Source of the DNA: Gemmatimonadaceae bacterium
GTDB taxonomy: Bacteria; Gemmatimonadota; Gemmatimonadetes; Gemmatimonadales; Gemmatimonadaceae
Reading direction: 5' to 3'
Length of the DNA stretch: 64,000 bases
Assembly: GCA_020846935.1 (NCBI GenBank)
Contig: JADLCY010000010.1
Location: 1 to 64,000 of the forward strand
Under the pieces are notes generated by a model. The model saw only the letters and a program-made list of their open reading frames with translations, made no database searches and had not been told where the DNA came from. This document shows positions 41,762 through 51,317 of this stretch, one piece after another (position 1 is the first letter of the stretch; each line of letters begins with the position of its first letter). The translations under genes and the position numbers were made by a program.

Positions 41762-42115
41762 TCCGAACAGGAACGTGAGGATCAGCGCCGGGATCACCGC
41801 GAGATGCGGGATGCCCCGGCGTTGCGCATCGCGCACCTCCCACCCGCCGATGAACAGGTCGAACGCGAGGTAGTGCACCCACCCGGCCAGCAGCGCCCAC
41901 GGATCTTCGAACAGCGTGCGGACGCCGGCGAGCGATGAGAAGTTTCCATCGCTGCCCGGCAGCGCGACGGCGATGAGCACGACGTACAGCAGCGAGAGCG
42001 CGACGGCGAGCGTCACGGGGACCAGTCGCGCCGCGCGCCGCGGCACCAGGATCAGCGCGGCCCAGCCCAGCAGGGCCAGCGGGTTCACAAGGGAGAAGAG
42101 ACGGTCGGGGGTCAT
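41681..42115 (-). CDS. DUF4281 (ABA4-like) membrane protein
   Basis: The product has 144 residues with four hydrophobic helices (PLALLGWAALILVPRRAARL, then VTLAVALSLLYVVLIAVALP, YLAFDLFIGGWEVRDAQRR and PALILTFLFGPAGLLTYLAI). This is the ABA4-like pattern; in plants ABA4 is needed for neoxanthin synthesis, but bacterial members have no known role. Its ATG overlaps the upstream gene's stop (ATGA). Confidence 0.8.
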   Translation of the reverse strand: MTPDRLFSLVNPLALLGWAALILVPRRAARLVPVTLAVALSLLYVVLIAVALPGSDGNFSSLAGVRTLFEDPWALLAGWVHYLAFDLFIGGWEVRDAQRRGIPHLAVIPALILTFLFGPAGLLTYLAIRTALRGRTTPMADALE

Positions 42116-43056
42116 GCGATGCTGCGGCGGTTGGAGGAATTGCCGGTGAGTCCGACCCACAATACGGCAGCGGTCGTGGCGGTGCCCCAGAGGAGCAGCA
42201 CCGCGAGCGACGGGGCGCTCGGCGAGAGCGGGCTGTCGCCGCGCAACGCCATCGCGAGGAGCAGCAGGAAGGCGGTGCCGTAACTCGCCGTGACGGCGTG
42301 GAGCAGGCGGAGGCGTCGGCGTTCGGTCGGCACGAGCCGCGGCAGGAGTAGCGCGAGGATCCCGAGCACCTGGATCGCGTGCAGTCCGACAAAGTGCGGA
42401 ATGCGCAGGTCCCCGTACTCCCGGCTCCACCCCGTGACCGGCAGTCCCGCGCCTCCGTCTGGTGCGCCGACCGTGTGCGCACCGACCGTTGGCATGCCGA
42501 GACCGGCACGCGCTCGCTCCAGCTGCACCCCGGTAGGCATCGTCATGAGCGGGCCGACGAGTGCGCCGGCGATGGTGAGTGTCATGCCCCATCGGAGCGC
42601 CGAACCCAGCACGCGATTGGTGAACGGCTGCCGCCAGAGCATCACCGCGACCCACACGCTGGCCAGCGTCTGGAGGCCGATGCCGATGCCCATCACTGCA
42701 AAGAGGGTTGCGTCGAGCGGGCTGCTCGCATTGAAGTGACTGGTCGTGCCGCGCCACGCCTGGAGGTCGATGATCGCGACCTCCAGGACAAAGACGCCGG
42801 CGGTGGTCCACGCCACCAGGCCACGCAGGCGCGAACGTGACCTGAGGTGTCCCAGAACCCACGCCAGCGTGAGGCTATAGATCGCCGTGGACATCGCGAA
42901 CTTCAGCGGCTTGAGCCATGCCGGGGCGCCGGCGATGCTCCGCGGGTCGACGATCGCTGCGACGACTGTGGCCACGGCGACGACGAGCATGAGGACGCCG
43001 GTGGCGGTGAGGGGCGGACTGGATCGCCAGAGCGATCGGAGGGCAGAGGCGCGCAT
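42112..43056 (-). CDS. Multi-pass membrane protein of unknown function
   Basis: The product has 314 residues and about eight hydrophobic helices (GVLMLVVAVATVVAAIVDPR, WVLGHLRSR, LFAVMGIGIGLQTLASVWVA, VLGILALLLPRLVP, FLLLLAMALRG). It is in an operon with the DUF4281 gene and divergent to a TetR gene, with the two operator-like palindromes in the shared promoter region. Probably controlled by that TetR. Confidence 0.75.
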   Translation of the reverse strand: MRASALRSLWRSSPPLTATGVLMLVVAVATVVAAIVDPRSIAGAPAWLKPLKFAMSTAIYSLTLAWVLGHLRSRSRLRGLVAWTTAGVFVLEVAIIDLQAWRGTTSHFNASSPLDATLFAVMGIGIGLQTLASVWVAVMLWRQPFTNRVLGSALRWGMTLTIAGALVGPLMTMPTGVQLERARAGLGMPTVGAHTVGAPDGGAGLPVTGWSREYGDLRIPHFVGLHAIQVLGILALLLPRLVPTERRRLRLLHAVTASYGTAFLLLLAMALRGDSPLSPSAPSLAVLLLWGTATTAAVLWVGLTGNSSNRRSIA

Positions 43057-43067
43057 GGATCCTCGAT

Positions 43068-43114
43068 GTGAACGTTGTCAACATACCGTAATCCGGAGAG
43101 TTGACGCTGTCAAC
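43068..43114. promoter_or_regulatory. Double TetR-type operator in a divergent promoter
   Basis: GTTGACGCTGTCAAC at 43100-43114 is a perfect inverted repeat with a 3-nt spacer. GTGAACGTTGTCAAC at 43068-43082 is a near copy with two mismatches in the left arm. Their centres are 32 bp apart, about three helical turns, so both would face one side of the DNA. The site lies between the membrane-protein gene and the TetR gene. Confidence 0.65.
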
Positions 43115-43135
43115 ATCCACGGCTACCATGCGGAC

Positions 43136-43762
43136 ATGCCGCCAGCGCGCCGTCGTCGGCCTTCCCGACGCTCCTATCACCACGGCAACCTCCGCCGCGC
43201 CCTGCTCGATGAGGCGCTCGCCATCATCCGGACGGAGGGCGTCGCCGGCGTCACGCTCCGCGAAATCGGCGCCCGGGTCGGCGTGTCGCGCACCGCGCTC
43301 TACCGCCACTTTGCCGACAAGCGCGCGCTGCTGGTTGCGGTCGCGACCGAGGGGTTCCGCACGCTCCGCGAGCAGCTCGTGTCCGCCTGGGAGGGGTCCG
43401 GCGGTGGCATTGCCGGGTTCGAGGCCCACGGGCTCGCGTACGTGCGGTTTGCCGTCGGCAGTCCTGCACACTATCGCGTGATGTTCGGCGGCATGGCCGA
43501 CCACGACGTCGAAGATCCCGAACTCACCGAGCAGGGCCACGGAGCCTTTCAGTCCCTTCTCGATGTGCTCACCGACCTGCAGCGCGTGGGTCTCGTCAGG
43601 CGCGACGACACGCTGGTGATGGCCGAGTATGTGTGGGCAGTCGTGCACGGCGTCGCGATGCTGGCCATCGACCGGCAGCTGGTCAATCGCCCCGACGTCG
43701 AGGCCTTCACGCGATACGCGATCTCGCGCCTTGCCACGGGCCTCGCGAGCCCGGAGGCGTAG
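43136..43762 (+). CDS. TetR/AcrR-family regulator
   Basis: The product has 208 residues. N-terminal helix-turn-helix: GVAGVTLREIGARVGVSRTA LYRHFADKRALLV. The C-terminal ligand domain resembles the WHG type (YRVMFGGMADHDVEDPELTE, then YVWAVVHGVAMLAIDRQLV). Start ATG 43136 stands 22 nt after the double operator; it probably represses its own gene and the divergent membrane operon. Confidence 0.92.
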   Translation: MPPARRRRPSRRSYHHGNLRRALLDEALAIIRTEGVAGVTLREIGARVGVSRTALYRHFADKRALLVAVATEGFRTLREQLVSAWEGSGGGIAGFEAHGLAYVRFAVGSPAHYRVMFGGMADHDVEDPELTEQGHGAFQSLLDVLTDLQRVGLVRRDDTLVMAEYVWAVVHGVAMLAIDRQLVNRPDVEAFTRYAISRLATGLASPEA

Positions 43763-43794
43763 CTCCTACGCCGGGAGCCCTTCTCGCCGTCCCG

Positions 43795-44964
43795 TCAGCG
43801 CTTCAACGGCGGATTCAACAGTGACGGAACGCGATGCAGCCATAACGCCACCCCAGAATCGGCACCGATTTCCATTGACACGAACGTAGTGTCCGTGAGG
43901 AAGAACAGCGGCATTGGGGCATCGGCCATCGTGGCGATCTTGTGGCCAGACGCGTCGAAGACGTCGATCGGACGCGCAGTGCCATGCGGGGCGTCGCGCT
44001 GCACCCACACCTGGTGCTGTGGGGAGACGCGAAGGCTCCTGACGACAGGAATGCGACTGGCCATGGAGCGCTGCTCCAGCGCCGACTCGCGGCTGAGCCT
44101 GCAGCCGATAGTCCCCACCTGAACGGTACCTCCCAACCGTTCGCGAAGGGCGGCGACCCGGTCGGCCTCGCGGGGTTGAATGGGTAGGCCAGCAACGTGG
44201 CGATCCGCGCCTTGAAGGGCGACCTGGTACTCGACTCGCGTCGTGCGGGCATGGAATCCTGGTGCTGCGTCCCATCGGAGCGTCGGCCAGAAGACGGGCG
44301 CCTCGCCGGATTCGACGATGACATTGCACGGATAGACCGTCGGCTTCACCGTCGCCGCTTGTGTGGAATCGATGCCTATGCTTCGTCGGCCTTCCCGAAG
44401 ACTCAGCCGCTCATAGGTTTGACTGCCTACCGAGATTCGTTCAGCTACGAGCCAGCGGCCGGGGCCGACATGACGAAGCCCAAGAAGGCGGGTCGGCGAC
44501 ACGTCGACAAGCGTGTCGAGCGGGAGCTGGCCCATCGGCACACCGGAGTACGAGAAAACGACCAGCGCCAGCTTTCTGCCGTCCACCACGCCAATGCGAT
44601 CATCCAGCATGCGAACGAGTCCTTGCGGGAACAGCAGTTCGCCAGGCCCCCCGCCTCCCCGACCGAACCTCCGCACCATGGCGCCTGACGTATCGAACAC
44701 GACGATCTGTTTGCCGCGATAATCAAGGAGCGCGAACTCGCCGCTGCCAAGCGGAACAGCACCTCCAACATCCAGCCGCTCCAGTACAAAATCGACGTCC
44801 TCGTCGCCAAGCAGGCGCTTGTCGCTGCCCGAGGAATCCGCGCCGTGCGACCCTGCCTCGCGAACGCGACCATCAGGCCTGCATGCCGAGGCCACAAGTT
44901 GGCAGGCAGCCCAGAGCAGGGCAGCCGTGGGTAAACCTGCAAACCCTTTCCGCGCGCGCCTCAT
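43795..44964 (-). CDS. Propeller-like lipoprotein of unknown function
   Basis: The product has 389 residues from ATG 44964. A start at 45030, overlapping the previous stop by ATGA, would add 22 residues, but the shorter start places a signal sequence with a lipobox-like end (TAALLWAACQLVASAC) at the N-terminus. The body has repeated strands typical of 6-bladed propellers (EFALLDYRGKQIVVFDTSGA, MVRRFGRGGGGPGELLFPQG). It is paralogous in style to the upstream gene. Confidence 0.7.
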   Translation of the reverse strand: MRRARKGFAGLPTAALLWAACQLVASACRPDGRVREAGSHGADSSGSDKRLLGDEDVDFVLERLDVGGAVPLGSGEFALLDYRGKQIVVFDTSGAMVRRFGRGGGGPGELLFPQGLVRMLDDRIGVVDGRKLALVVFSYSGVPMGQLPLDTLVDVSPTRLLGLRHVGPGRWLVAERISVGSQTYERLSLREGRRSIGIDSTQAATVKPTVYPCNVIVESGEAPVFWPTLRWDAAPGFHARTTRVEYQVALQGADRHVAGLPIQPREADRVAALRERLGGTVQVGTIGCRLSRESALEQRSMASRIPVVRSLRVSPQHQVWVQRDAPHGTARPIDVFDASGHKIATMADAPMPLFFLTDTTFVSMEIGADSGVALWLHRVPSLLNPPLKR

Positions 44965-45026
44965 GGAGTCGGGCCGTGGGATCTGACAACGGAGTCCGCG
45001 TGCCGCCACACTGCGACGCGGGCGCC

Positions 45027-46070
45027 TCATTTGGGCGGGTAGGTGAGCAGTGCGATACGTTGGGGGTCGATCGCCGTTGACCTGGCGTCCAGCGCCACAA
45101 CCGTATCGTCACTGATCACCCCGATGACCTTCCGCAGGCTCGAAGCTGCTGTGCATGCGTGTGGCCGCGCTCTCTGGCATCGCACCACCATGTAGCGATC
45201 GCCCCCCAGCGCTTCGTCGAAACGTGCAAGGAGTGAATGCGTATAGCCGGGGCTGAGAAACGTTTGCTGCAGCTCCGACGCAGTCTTCCGAAACTCCGAG
45301 ATGCTGATGAGGTCCATGGATCCGCGCACATCAGCGCCTGGCGCTCGCATCCAGGGAAGGAGGCTGATCTCGTCGGCCACTTGAAGCGAATCAGAAAGCA
45401 GCCGCAAGACAGGTGAAAGCGGCTGCGTGCAGTATGTCCCCTCGGCCGCCGAGACCGCCGTCATGGCGCGAAAGATCGCCATCATTCCGTCTCGGCGCAC
45501 ACTGGCGACATACAGGGAGTCGGCACGACAGCCCGACGCCAGGAGTTTGCCTGCCTGGTCGAACCGATGGACGAGCAGCGCCTCGCCAGCTGCCAGCAGG
45601 CTGTCAGAGGACGTCGTCGCCACCAGGAGATCACCTTGGTGACGGGCCACCGCAGTGACGGGGAGTTCAAACGCCAGGGTGACGCGTCGAACCAGCGAAC
45701 CATCCGGGCCAAACATCCAGACGCCGCGCGCGGCGTTGACGTCCGCTACCAGGAGCGTGTCAGCGTCCCAGCTGAGCGCATTGGCGCGCGGCGGTGCCAG
45801 CAACGGGTCGTGCGCGTGCGCCAGGCGCCAAAGCAGCCGTCCATCTTGCGCATACACGAAGAGCGACTGGCGCGTCTTGTCGGCGATCGCCAAGCGCCCT
45901 CTCGACCACGCAGCCAGTGTTACCTCGGTCGGCGAGCTGCTTGAATCGTCCCCAAGCGCGATCGTTTCGACCACGAACATGGCTGGATTGCCTGGGTCGA
46001 CGGTGCCAGTATCCGCACAGCTGACGCTGGTCGCCAGGAGGAACAGGGCGCGGAGCCTCATCCTGGTCAT
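45027..46070 (-). CDS. Propeller-like lipoprotein of unknown function
   Basis: The product has 347 residues with a lipoprotein signal (RALFLLATSVSCAD). It has blade-like repeats: GRLAIADKTRQSLFVYAQDG, LLVADVNAARGVWMFGPDGS and LVRRVTLAF. It is followed in the same operon by the second propeller lipoprotein. Family function unknown. Confidence 0.72.
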   Translation of the reverse strand: MTRMRLRALFLLATSVSCADTGTVDPGNPAMFVVETIALGDDSSSSPTEVTLAAWSRGRLAIADKTRQSLFVYAQDGRLLWRLAHAHDPLLAPPRANALSWDADTLLVADVNAARGVWMFGPDGSLVRRVTLAFELPVTAVARHQGDLLVATTSSDSLLAAGEALLVHRFDQAGKLLASGCRADSLYVASVRRDGMMAIFRAMTAVSAAEGTYCTQPLSPVLRLLSDSLQVADEISLLPWMRAPGADVRGSMDLISISEFRKTASELQQTFLSPGYTHSLLARFDEALGGDRYMVVRCQRARPHACTAASSLRKVIGVISDDTVVALDARSTAIDPQRIALLTYPPK

Positions 46071-46272
46071 CGCGGGACGCAGAGCGAGGGATCCACGGCG
46101 GGCGTGGGCAGGTCACGCGGTTGTTGCCGTCCAAGTCGATGCACAGGGTCGAAAATCTAACCACACGGCGCGGCTGAGCAGGTCACCTCAATGAACGCAG
46201 GCATGTTCCTGCGCTGGCACCTATCGGTCTACCGCCGCGGTCGCCTGAAGTGGAGCGCGACGGACGGCTGAG

Positions 46273-47892
46273 CTATTCCGCGTGTACGGGCGGCCCCCCT
46301 CGAGACGGGGTCGGCCGCCTGACGAGCAGCACCAGCGGCAGCGACGCGAGCATGATCAGCCCGCTGAACAGGTACACCTTGCCGAAGGCGATCGCATTCG
46401 CCTGTGCCAACACCTGACGGTCGACCGTCGCCAGCGCCAGTCGCTGGGCCGTCCACGTGTCCGCGCCGCGCGCGACGAACCCGCGCGCCAGCGTGCCCAC
46501 CCGCTCGAGCGATACCGGGTCCGTCACCGCGACATGCTCGAGCAGGACGGCGCGCGCCTGCTGCGTGTAGCGCGTCAGCAGCGACGCCATGGCTGCGATC
46601 CCGAACGAGCCGCCGAGCTGGCGAAAGAAGTTGCTGAGCGCGGCGCCCTGGGGCAGCTCGCTCGGCCCCAGGTCAGCGAGCGCAATGTTGGTGAGCGGCA
46701 CGAACATCATTCCGAGGCCGAGTCCACGCAGGATCAACGGCCACAGGAAGTCGGCGGCACCGGCCTGGGCGGTGATACGCGACAGATCCCACATGGACCA
46801 GCCAAACACCACAATGCCGGTCGCGATCACCCAACGGGCATCGAGACGGTTCATCTGCCGTCCGACGATGGTCATCGACACCGCGGTCGCAATCGAACCG
46901 GGCAGGATCACCATGCCGGTCTGCCAGGCGCTCATGCGCAACATGCCCTGGAGGAAGATGGGCAGCACGAACACGGACCCGAACAGTCCCACGCCGAACA
47001 GGATGCCAATGACCGTCCCGATCCACATGCCACGGTGCCGAAGCACGCGGAAGTCGATGATCGGCTCGTCGACCGTCAGTTCGCGCCACACCAGCGCCAC
47101 GGCAGACACCACCGCCACGATGGACAGCACCACGATGGTGCGCGAGTCGAACCAGTCATCACCCTGGCCGTGCTCCAGCACGTACTGCATCGCGCCCACG
47201 CTCGCCGCGAGCATCGCCACGCCGAGGTAGTCGATGGTGCGCGGCTTGATGTGGTGCGGCGCGTCATGCACGTACACCAGCACCATGACAGCGGCCACGA
47301 TGCCGATCGGGATGTTGATGAAGAAGATCCACGGCCAGCTCCACGCATCCGTGAGCCATCCACCCAGGGTGGGCCCGAGCGTCGGGCCCACCATCACGCC
47401 GAGCCCGAACACGGCCAGGGCGGTGCCGATCTCCTTGCGCGGGAACACCTCGTAGAGCAGCGCCTGCGATGTCGTGATCAGGGCGCCGCCACCGATACCC
47501 TGCACGATGCGCCAGACAATCAGGGTTCCGAGGGTGTCAGACGCGCCGCAGAAGAACGACGCAGCGGTAAAGATCACGATGGACGCCGCGAAGTAGCGCT
47601 TGCGACCAAAGTACGCGGCCAGCCATCCGGTCATCGGCATCACGATGACGCTGGCCAGGATGTACCCCGTCGACACCCACGCGATCTCGTCGATGCTGGC
47701 GCCCAGCTCGCCCATCATGTGCGGGATCGCCACGTTCACGATCGACGTGTCGATCACCTGCATCATCGACGCGAGCATGACGGCGATGGCGATCAGCCAT
47801 TTGTGCGGATCGCCCTCCGTTGCGTCGGCCGGCACGGTCGCGCGCTTCGGCACGTCCACGGCCTCGGGGGCCGGTCTCGCGGTCACGCTCAT
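46273..47892 (-). CDS. emrB: DHA2-family drug efflux transporter (EmrB/QacA type)
   Basis: The product has 539 residues and 14 predicted helices. DHA2 motifs: VIDTSIVNVAIPHMMGEL near the start, GWLAAYFGRKRYF (motif A), IVWRIVQGIGGGALI and GPTLGPTLGGWLTDAWSWPW (motif C). It exports hydrophobic drugs in exchange for protons, working with the EmrA and TolC-like proteins encoded upstream. Start ATG overlaps the EmrA stop (ATGA). Confidence 0.93.
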   Translation of the reverse strand: MSVTARPAPEAVDVPKRATVPADATEGDPHKWLIAIAVMLASMMQVIDTSIVNVAIPHMMGELGASIDEIAWVSTGYILASVIVMPMTGWLAAYFGRKRYFAASIVIFTAASFFCGASDTLGTLIVWRIVQGIGGGALITTSQALLYEVFPRKEIGTALAVFGLGVMVGPTLGPTLGGWLTDAWSWPWIFFINIPIGIVAAVMVLVYVHDAPHHIKPRTIDYLGVAMLAASVGAMQYVLEHGQGDDWFDSRTIVVLSIVAVVSAVALVWRELTVDEPIIDFRVLRHRGMWIGTVIGILFGVGLFGSVFVLPIFLQGMLRMSAWQTGMVILPGSIATAVSMTIVGRQMNRLDARWVIATGIVVFGWSMWDLSRITAQAGAADFLWPLILRGLGLGMMFVPLTNIALADLGPSELPQGAALSNFFRQLGGSFGIAAMASLLTRYTQQARAVLLEHVAVTDPVSLERVGTLARGFVARGADTWTAQRLALATVDRQVLAQANAIAFGKVYLFSGLIMLASLPLVLLVRRPTPSRGGPPVHAE

Positions 47893-49010
47893 CGGCTGCC
47901 AGTGGACCCGTTGGCAGGAGCCGGCGAATGGGTGTCGATGGTCGCGGTCACCGACATGCCGGGCCGAAGCGGCCTGTCGGCGCCGCAGCCCTGCGTGATC
48001 TCAACGCGCACCGGAATGCGCTGCACGACCTTGGTGAAGTTGCCGGTGGCGTTGTCGGGCGGCAGCAGGGCGAACTTCGATCCGGTCGCCGAGGCAATGC
48101 TGGCGACGCGGCCGGTAGCGAGGCAGTCGGTGTAGGCGTCGACGTGCAGCGCCACGTCCTGTCCGACGCGGGTGTGCGCGAGTTGTGTTTCCTTGAGGTT
48201 GGCGGTCACCCACACGCCGGTGGTACCGACCACGGTCATGAGCGGTTGTCCTGGCTGCACGAGCTGCCCGATCTCGATCGCCTTCCGCGCCACCATGCCC
48301 CCTTCGGGCGCCACGAGCGTGGTGTAGCCGAGCTGCAGGGCGGCGTTGTCGCGCGCGGCGCGTGCCGCGAGCAGCCGGGCCCGCGCGAGTCGCACGCCCG
48401 CCTCGGCGCTCACGACGCCCGCACCCGCCGCCCTCGCCTGGCTCTCCAACGATGCGATGCCGGCGCGCGCCGCCTCGGCCGCCGTGCGCGCGGCGTCGAG
48501 TTGCTGCTGGGAGACGATGCGCTTGCCCGCGAGATCCTCGGCGCGTGCGAGGTCGGCCATCGCCCTGGCGCTCTGTGCCCGCGCTGCCACCAGTTGGGCG
48601 TCGAGCGCGGCGTGCTGTCCCGAGGCCGACGCCACCTGGGCCTGCGCCTGGCCCGCCGCGCTGCCGCCGCCCGCGGTCACCAGTGCTGCCTGCCATTCGG
48701 CTTCGGCCTGCGCCAGGCGCTGGCGGTACTCGGCATCTTCGAGCTGCACCAGCACGTCGCCACGGCGCACGGTGTCGTTTTCGGAGACCGAGATGGTCCG
48801 CACGTACCCGCCAACCCTGGCGAGCACGGGGACGATGTGCCCGTCCACCTGTGCGTTCTCGGTGGACTCGTGTGTGGAGGCATATTGCCAGCGCCGAACG
48901 CCGATGACGGCGGCGAGCGTCGCGGCGATGGCGAGAATGGCCCACGGCACGTAGCGTCGCCGCGGCGTCGTGGCGCGGTTGCCAGTGCCGGGCTGGGTAG
49001 TATCAGTCAT
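47889..49010 (-). CDS. emrA: HlyD/EmrA-family membrane fusion protein
   Basis: The product has 373 residues. One N-terminal membrane helix (VPWAILAIAATLAAVIGVRR), then ENAQVDGHIVPVLARVGGYV, the split biotinyl-lipoyl domain (VSENDTVRRGDVLVQL, LVAPEGGMVARKAIEIGQLV), and a long alpha-hairpin between them (ASGQHAALDAQLVAARAQSA). It bridges the EmrB pump and the outer-membrane channel. Start chosen at ATG 49010. Confidence 0.92.
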   Translation of the reverse strand: MTDTTQPGTGNRATTPRRRYVPWAILAIAATLAAVIGVRRWQYASTHESTENAQVDGHIVPVLARVGGYVRTISVSENDTVRRGDVLVQLEDAEYRQRLAQAEAEWQAALVTAGGGSAAGQAQAQVASASGQHAALDAQLVAARAQSARAMADLARAEDLAGKRIVSQQQLDAARTAAEAARAGIASLESQARAAGAGVVSAEAGVRLARARLLAARAARDNAALQLGYTTLVAPEGGMVARKAIEIGQLVQPGQPLMTVVGTTGVWVTANLKETQLAHTRVGQDVALHVDAYTDCLATGRVASIASATGSKFALLPPDNATGNFTKVVQRIPVRVEITQGCGADRPLRPGMSVTATIDTHSPAPANGSTGSR

Positions 49011-49021
49011 CGCAGGTGGGA

Positions 49022-50338
49022 TCAGGGAAGGGCGGTGACGCGGCCCTGGCTGCGCGCCAGGGCGATGCGTGCCGTGTGCTGCGCGGCGAGCGCATCGACG
49101 TAGAGACTGCGTGCGCCGTTGAGCCCCAGTTGTGCGGCAATGACATCGGCGTTGCCGGAGACGCCGGCGCTGAAGCGATCGCGGGCCTGCGCGACTTCCA
49201 GTTCGGCGAGGCGCAGGCGCTCGACCGCTGCATCGAGCTGCTCGCGCGAGGACGCAACGTCGAAGTAGGCGCCGCGGACATCCGCCTCGGCCTGCTGCTC
49301 GAGGTCGTGCAGCCGGGCTTCGGCCTGGCGTGTCGCCGCGTCTCGCTGCTCGGCGCGAGCCCCACTGCGAAACCCGTCGAACAGCGGCACCGATACCTGG
49401 ATGCCCCACGCCCAGGTGCCGAGAAGATACGGATAGCTGTTGCTGGTGACGCCGTCGTCACCAAACACGCCGACGGTGGGCAGGCGTTCGGCGCGCGCCG
49501 CTCGTGCGTTGCGGCGGGCGGCATCGAGCGCGGCCCTGGCGGCGAGTACGTCCTGTCGTTCGCGGCGCGCGTGCTCGATGGCCGATGGCAGCGTTGTGTG
49601 CTGGTCGGCATCGAGGGGTGCGAGCGAGTCAGCGAGCGCGACCTGGGCATCCAATGGAAGTCCAACGCTTCGCAGCAAGTCGAGGTGCGCGCGGTCCACC
49701 TCGTTTCTGGCGACAATCAGCTGGGCGCGGACCGCGGAGAGCTGCGTGCTTGCCCGGGTGACGTCGAGCGCGACGCCAACTCCGGCCTGCAGCTGGTCCT
49801 GCGCGATGCGCAGGAGCCCGGCCGCGAGACTGGAGTCGCTGGCACGCGCGGCAAGGTGCGCCGTCGCACGGAGGGCGCGGACGTACGCCAGTGCCGCGGC
49901 AACGGCCGTCTGTTCGGCAACGCTCGCCGCATCGGCATCAGCCGCGACGGCGGCGGCCCTCGCTCCCCCAAGGCGCCCGCGAGCCGCGGGGTCGAGCAGC
50001 GTGGCGGTGACGCGCCCGCGCACGTCGACGGTTCGCACGGGGCCGATGATCTCACCGTGGGCATCGAACCCCGGGAGGGGGAGACCGAAGGATGCGGTAT
50101 TGAACGTCCGCTGGCCGTCCGCGAAGGAGGCGTGCGCCGATGGAAGGAGCGCGGCGCGGGCCTCACGCGCGCGTCCATCCGCTTCACGCGCGCGGTAGCG
50201 CGCGAGGGTTGCCGGGGCACTCAGTTCGGTGGCGAGTCGGGCCGCGCCTCCGAGCGTGAGGGTGCGCGGTGCCTGCTGCGCACGGACGGGTGTCACGGCG
50301 CCGAGGGCGAGCGCGCAGGCCAGGAGCGGACGTGTCAC
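49022..50338 (-). CDS. TolC-family outer membrane efflux protein
   Basis: The product has 438 residues with a signal peptide (LLACALALGAVTPVRAQ). It shows TolC-type repeats of long helices (YRAREADGRAREARAALLPS, WGIQVSVPLFDGFRSGARAE, LRLAELEVAQARDRFSAGVS). GTG start at 50338 overlaps the stop of the MarR gene (GTGA). Forms the outer-membrane duct of the tripartite pump. Confidence 0.92.
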   Translation of the reverse strand: MTRPLLACALALGAVTPVRAQQAPRTLTLGGAARLATELSAPATLARYRAREADGRAREARAALLPSAHASFADGQRTFNTASFGLPLPGFDAHGEIIGPVRTVDVRGRVTATLLDPAARGRLGGARAAAVAADADAASVAEQTAVAAALAYVRALRATAHLAARASDSSLAAGLLRIAQDQLQAGVGVALDVTRASTQLSAVRAQLIVARNEVDRAHLDLLRSVGLPLDAQVALADSLAPLDADQHTTLPSAIEHARRERQDVLAARAALDAARRNARAARAERLPTVGVFGDDGVTSNSYPYLLGTWAWGIQVSVPLFDGFRSGARAEQRDAATRQAEARLHDLEQQAEADVRGAYFDVASSREQLDAAVERLRLAELEVAQARDRFSAGVSGNADVIAAQLGLNGARSLYVDALAAQHTARIALARSQGRVTALP

Positions 50339-50817
50339 GCGCGGACCCTCCGGGCACGTTTGCGCGCGGGCCGCCGCCCGTCGCACCAGTCGGCGAGCGC
50401 CCGGGTGATGACCTCGGAGAGGAACGCGTAGGCGTCGTCGAGGTCGTCCAGGCGAGCCGCGACCGCGGCGTCCGTGGGCCGAAGCTTGCGGGCCATGGCG
50501 ATGGCGTCGCGAAAGCGCTGCATGCGGGCGATCCGCCCTTGCATGGTGCGGCGAGGGAGATCCGGGGCGACGCGGTAGTAGTCGCGCCGATCGCCGGGTC
50601 GGGTGACGAGTTCGATGACGCCGCGGTGTTCGAGCATCCTGGCGTTCACGGAGACGGCGGCCTTGCTGACGGCGAGGAGGTCGGCGAGTTCTTCGAGCGA
50701 GGTGGGTTCGGGCCGGGTGAGGAGGAGCCCGAAGACGCGTCCGGCGCCACGTGGCAGTCCGTCGGCTTCGCTGATGACGCCGAGCTGCTCGATGAACGTG
50801 CTGAGGGCGGGATCCAT
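50335..50817 (-). CDS. MarR/GbsR-type transcriptional regulator
   Basis: The product has 160 residues. The winged helix is PTSLEELADLLAVSKAAVSV and NARMLEHRGVIELVTRPGDR, with RRDYYRVAPD as the wing. It is first in the efflux operon and coupled to tolC. The palindrome just before its start suggests autoregulation. Confidence 0.88.
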   Translation of the reverse strand: MDPALSTFIEQLGVISEADGLPRGAGRVFGLLLTRPEPTSLEELADLLAVSKAAVSVNARMLEHRGVIELVTRPGDRRDYYRVAPDLPRRTMQGRIARMQRFRDAIAMARKLRPTDAAVAARLDDLDDAYAFLSEVITRALADWCDGRRPARKRARRVRA

Positions 50818-50825
50818 GTGGTTTA

Positions 50826-50842
50826 TAACGTCAAGATCGTTA
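50826..50842. promoter_or_regulatory. Palindrome before the efflux operon
   Basis: TAACG-N7-CGTTA, 9 bp upstream of the MarR start, in an AT-rich patch (GTTTATAACG, TTAACAGTGTACTTAACG). Likely operator and promoter site of the marR-tolC-emrAB operon. Confidence 0.5.
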
Positions 50843-51317
50843 ACAGTGTACTTAACGCTATGTAACTGACCCTCTCGGCGCCACCCACGTCGTGTTCAGG
50901 CGCGAGTGGCCGCAACCGGTCGGGTCGGGTGTGGATCAACGGAACCGTCCTCACGTCAGGCCTGCTGGCGGAGGCGGGGGTGCGCCTGGTGAACCTTCAT
51001 GGTCGGCGTGCTCGCGCGGGCCCTCGACGCCGCCTGCTCCCCGCAATGGTGCCGGTGGCGGACGCGGACTCGCGACGTGCACGTCTGTCAGCCGTGGTGC
51101 GAAGTACGCTGCTTGCTCCGCTGCCGCGGGTGTCGGGCGGCCCGCCGTGCCAGGCACACCGCAGCAACGCAGACCCGTTCGATAGCCCCCGAAATCGGGC
51201 GCCGCTCGCGCCCCCCCCTTGCGGGGCCCCTTGCCAGCCACGACCCGGGGCGCCAGTCTAGCGCCATCAGGGTTTGCCTACCTAAACGTTGTGTGCGTCG
51301 GCACGCTGGAGGTGTCC
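50843..51317. other. Intergenic region without a recognised gene
   Basis: 475 bp between the divergent marR and subtilase genes. Open frames on both strands look like GC-driven noise. Apart from the AT-rich marR promoter patch no signal was found. Confidence 0.5.

Noticed and set aside
46192-46272. 26-codon plus-strand ORF (MNAGMFLRWHLSVYRRGRLK)
   Set aside because: Very short, no ribosome-binding site and no neighbour that would explain it.
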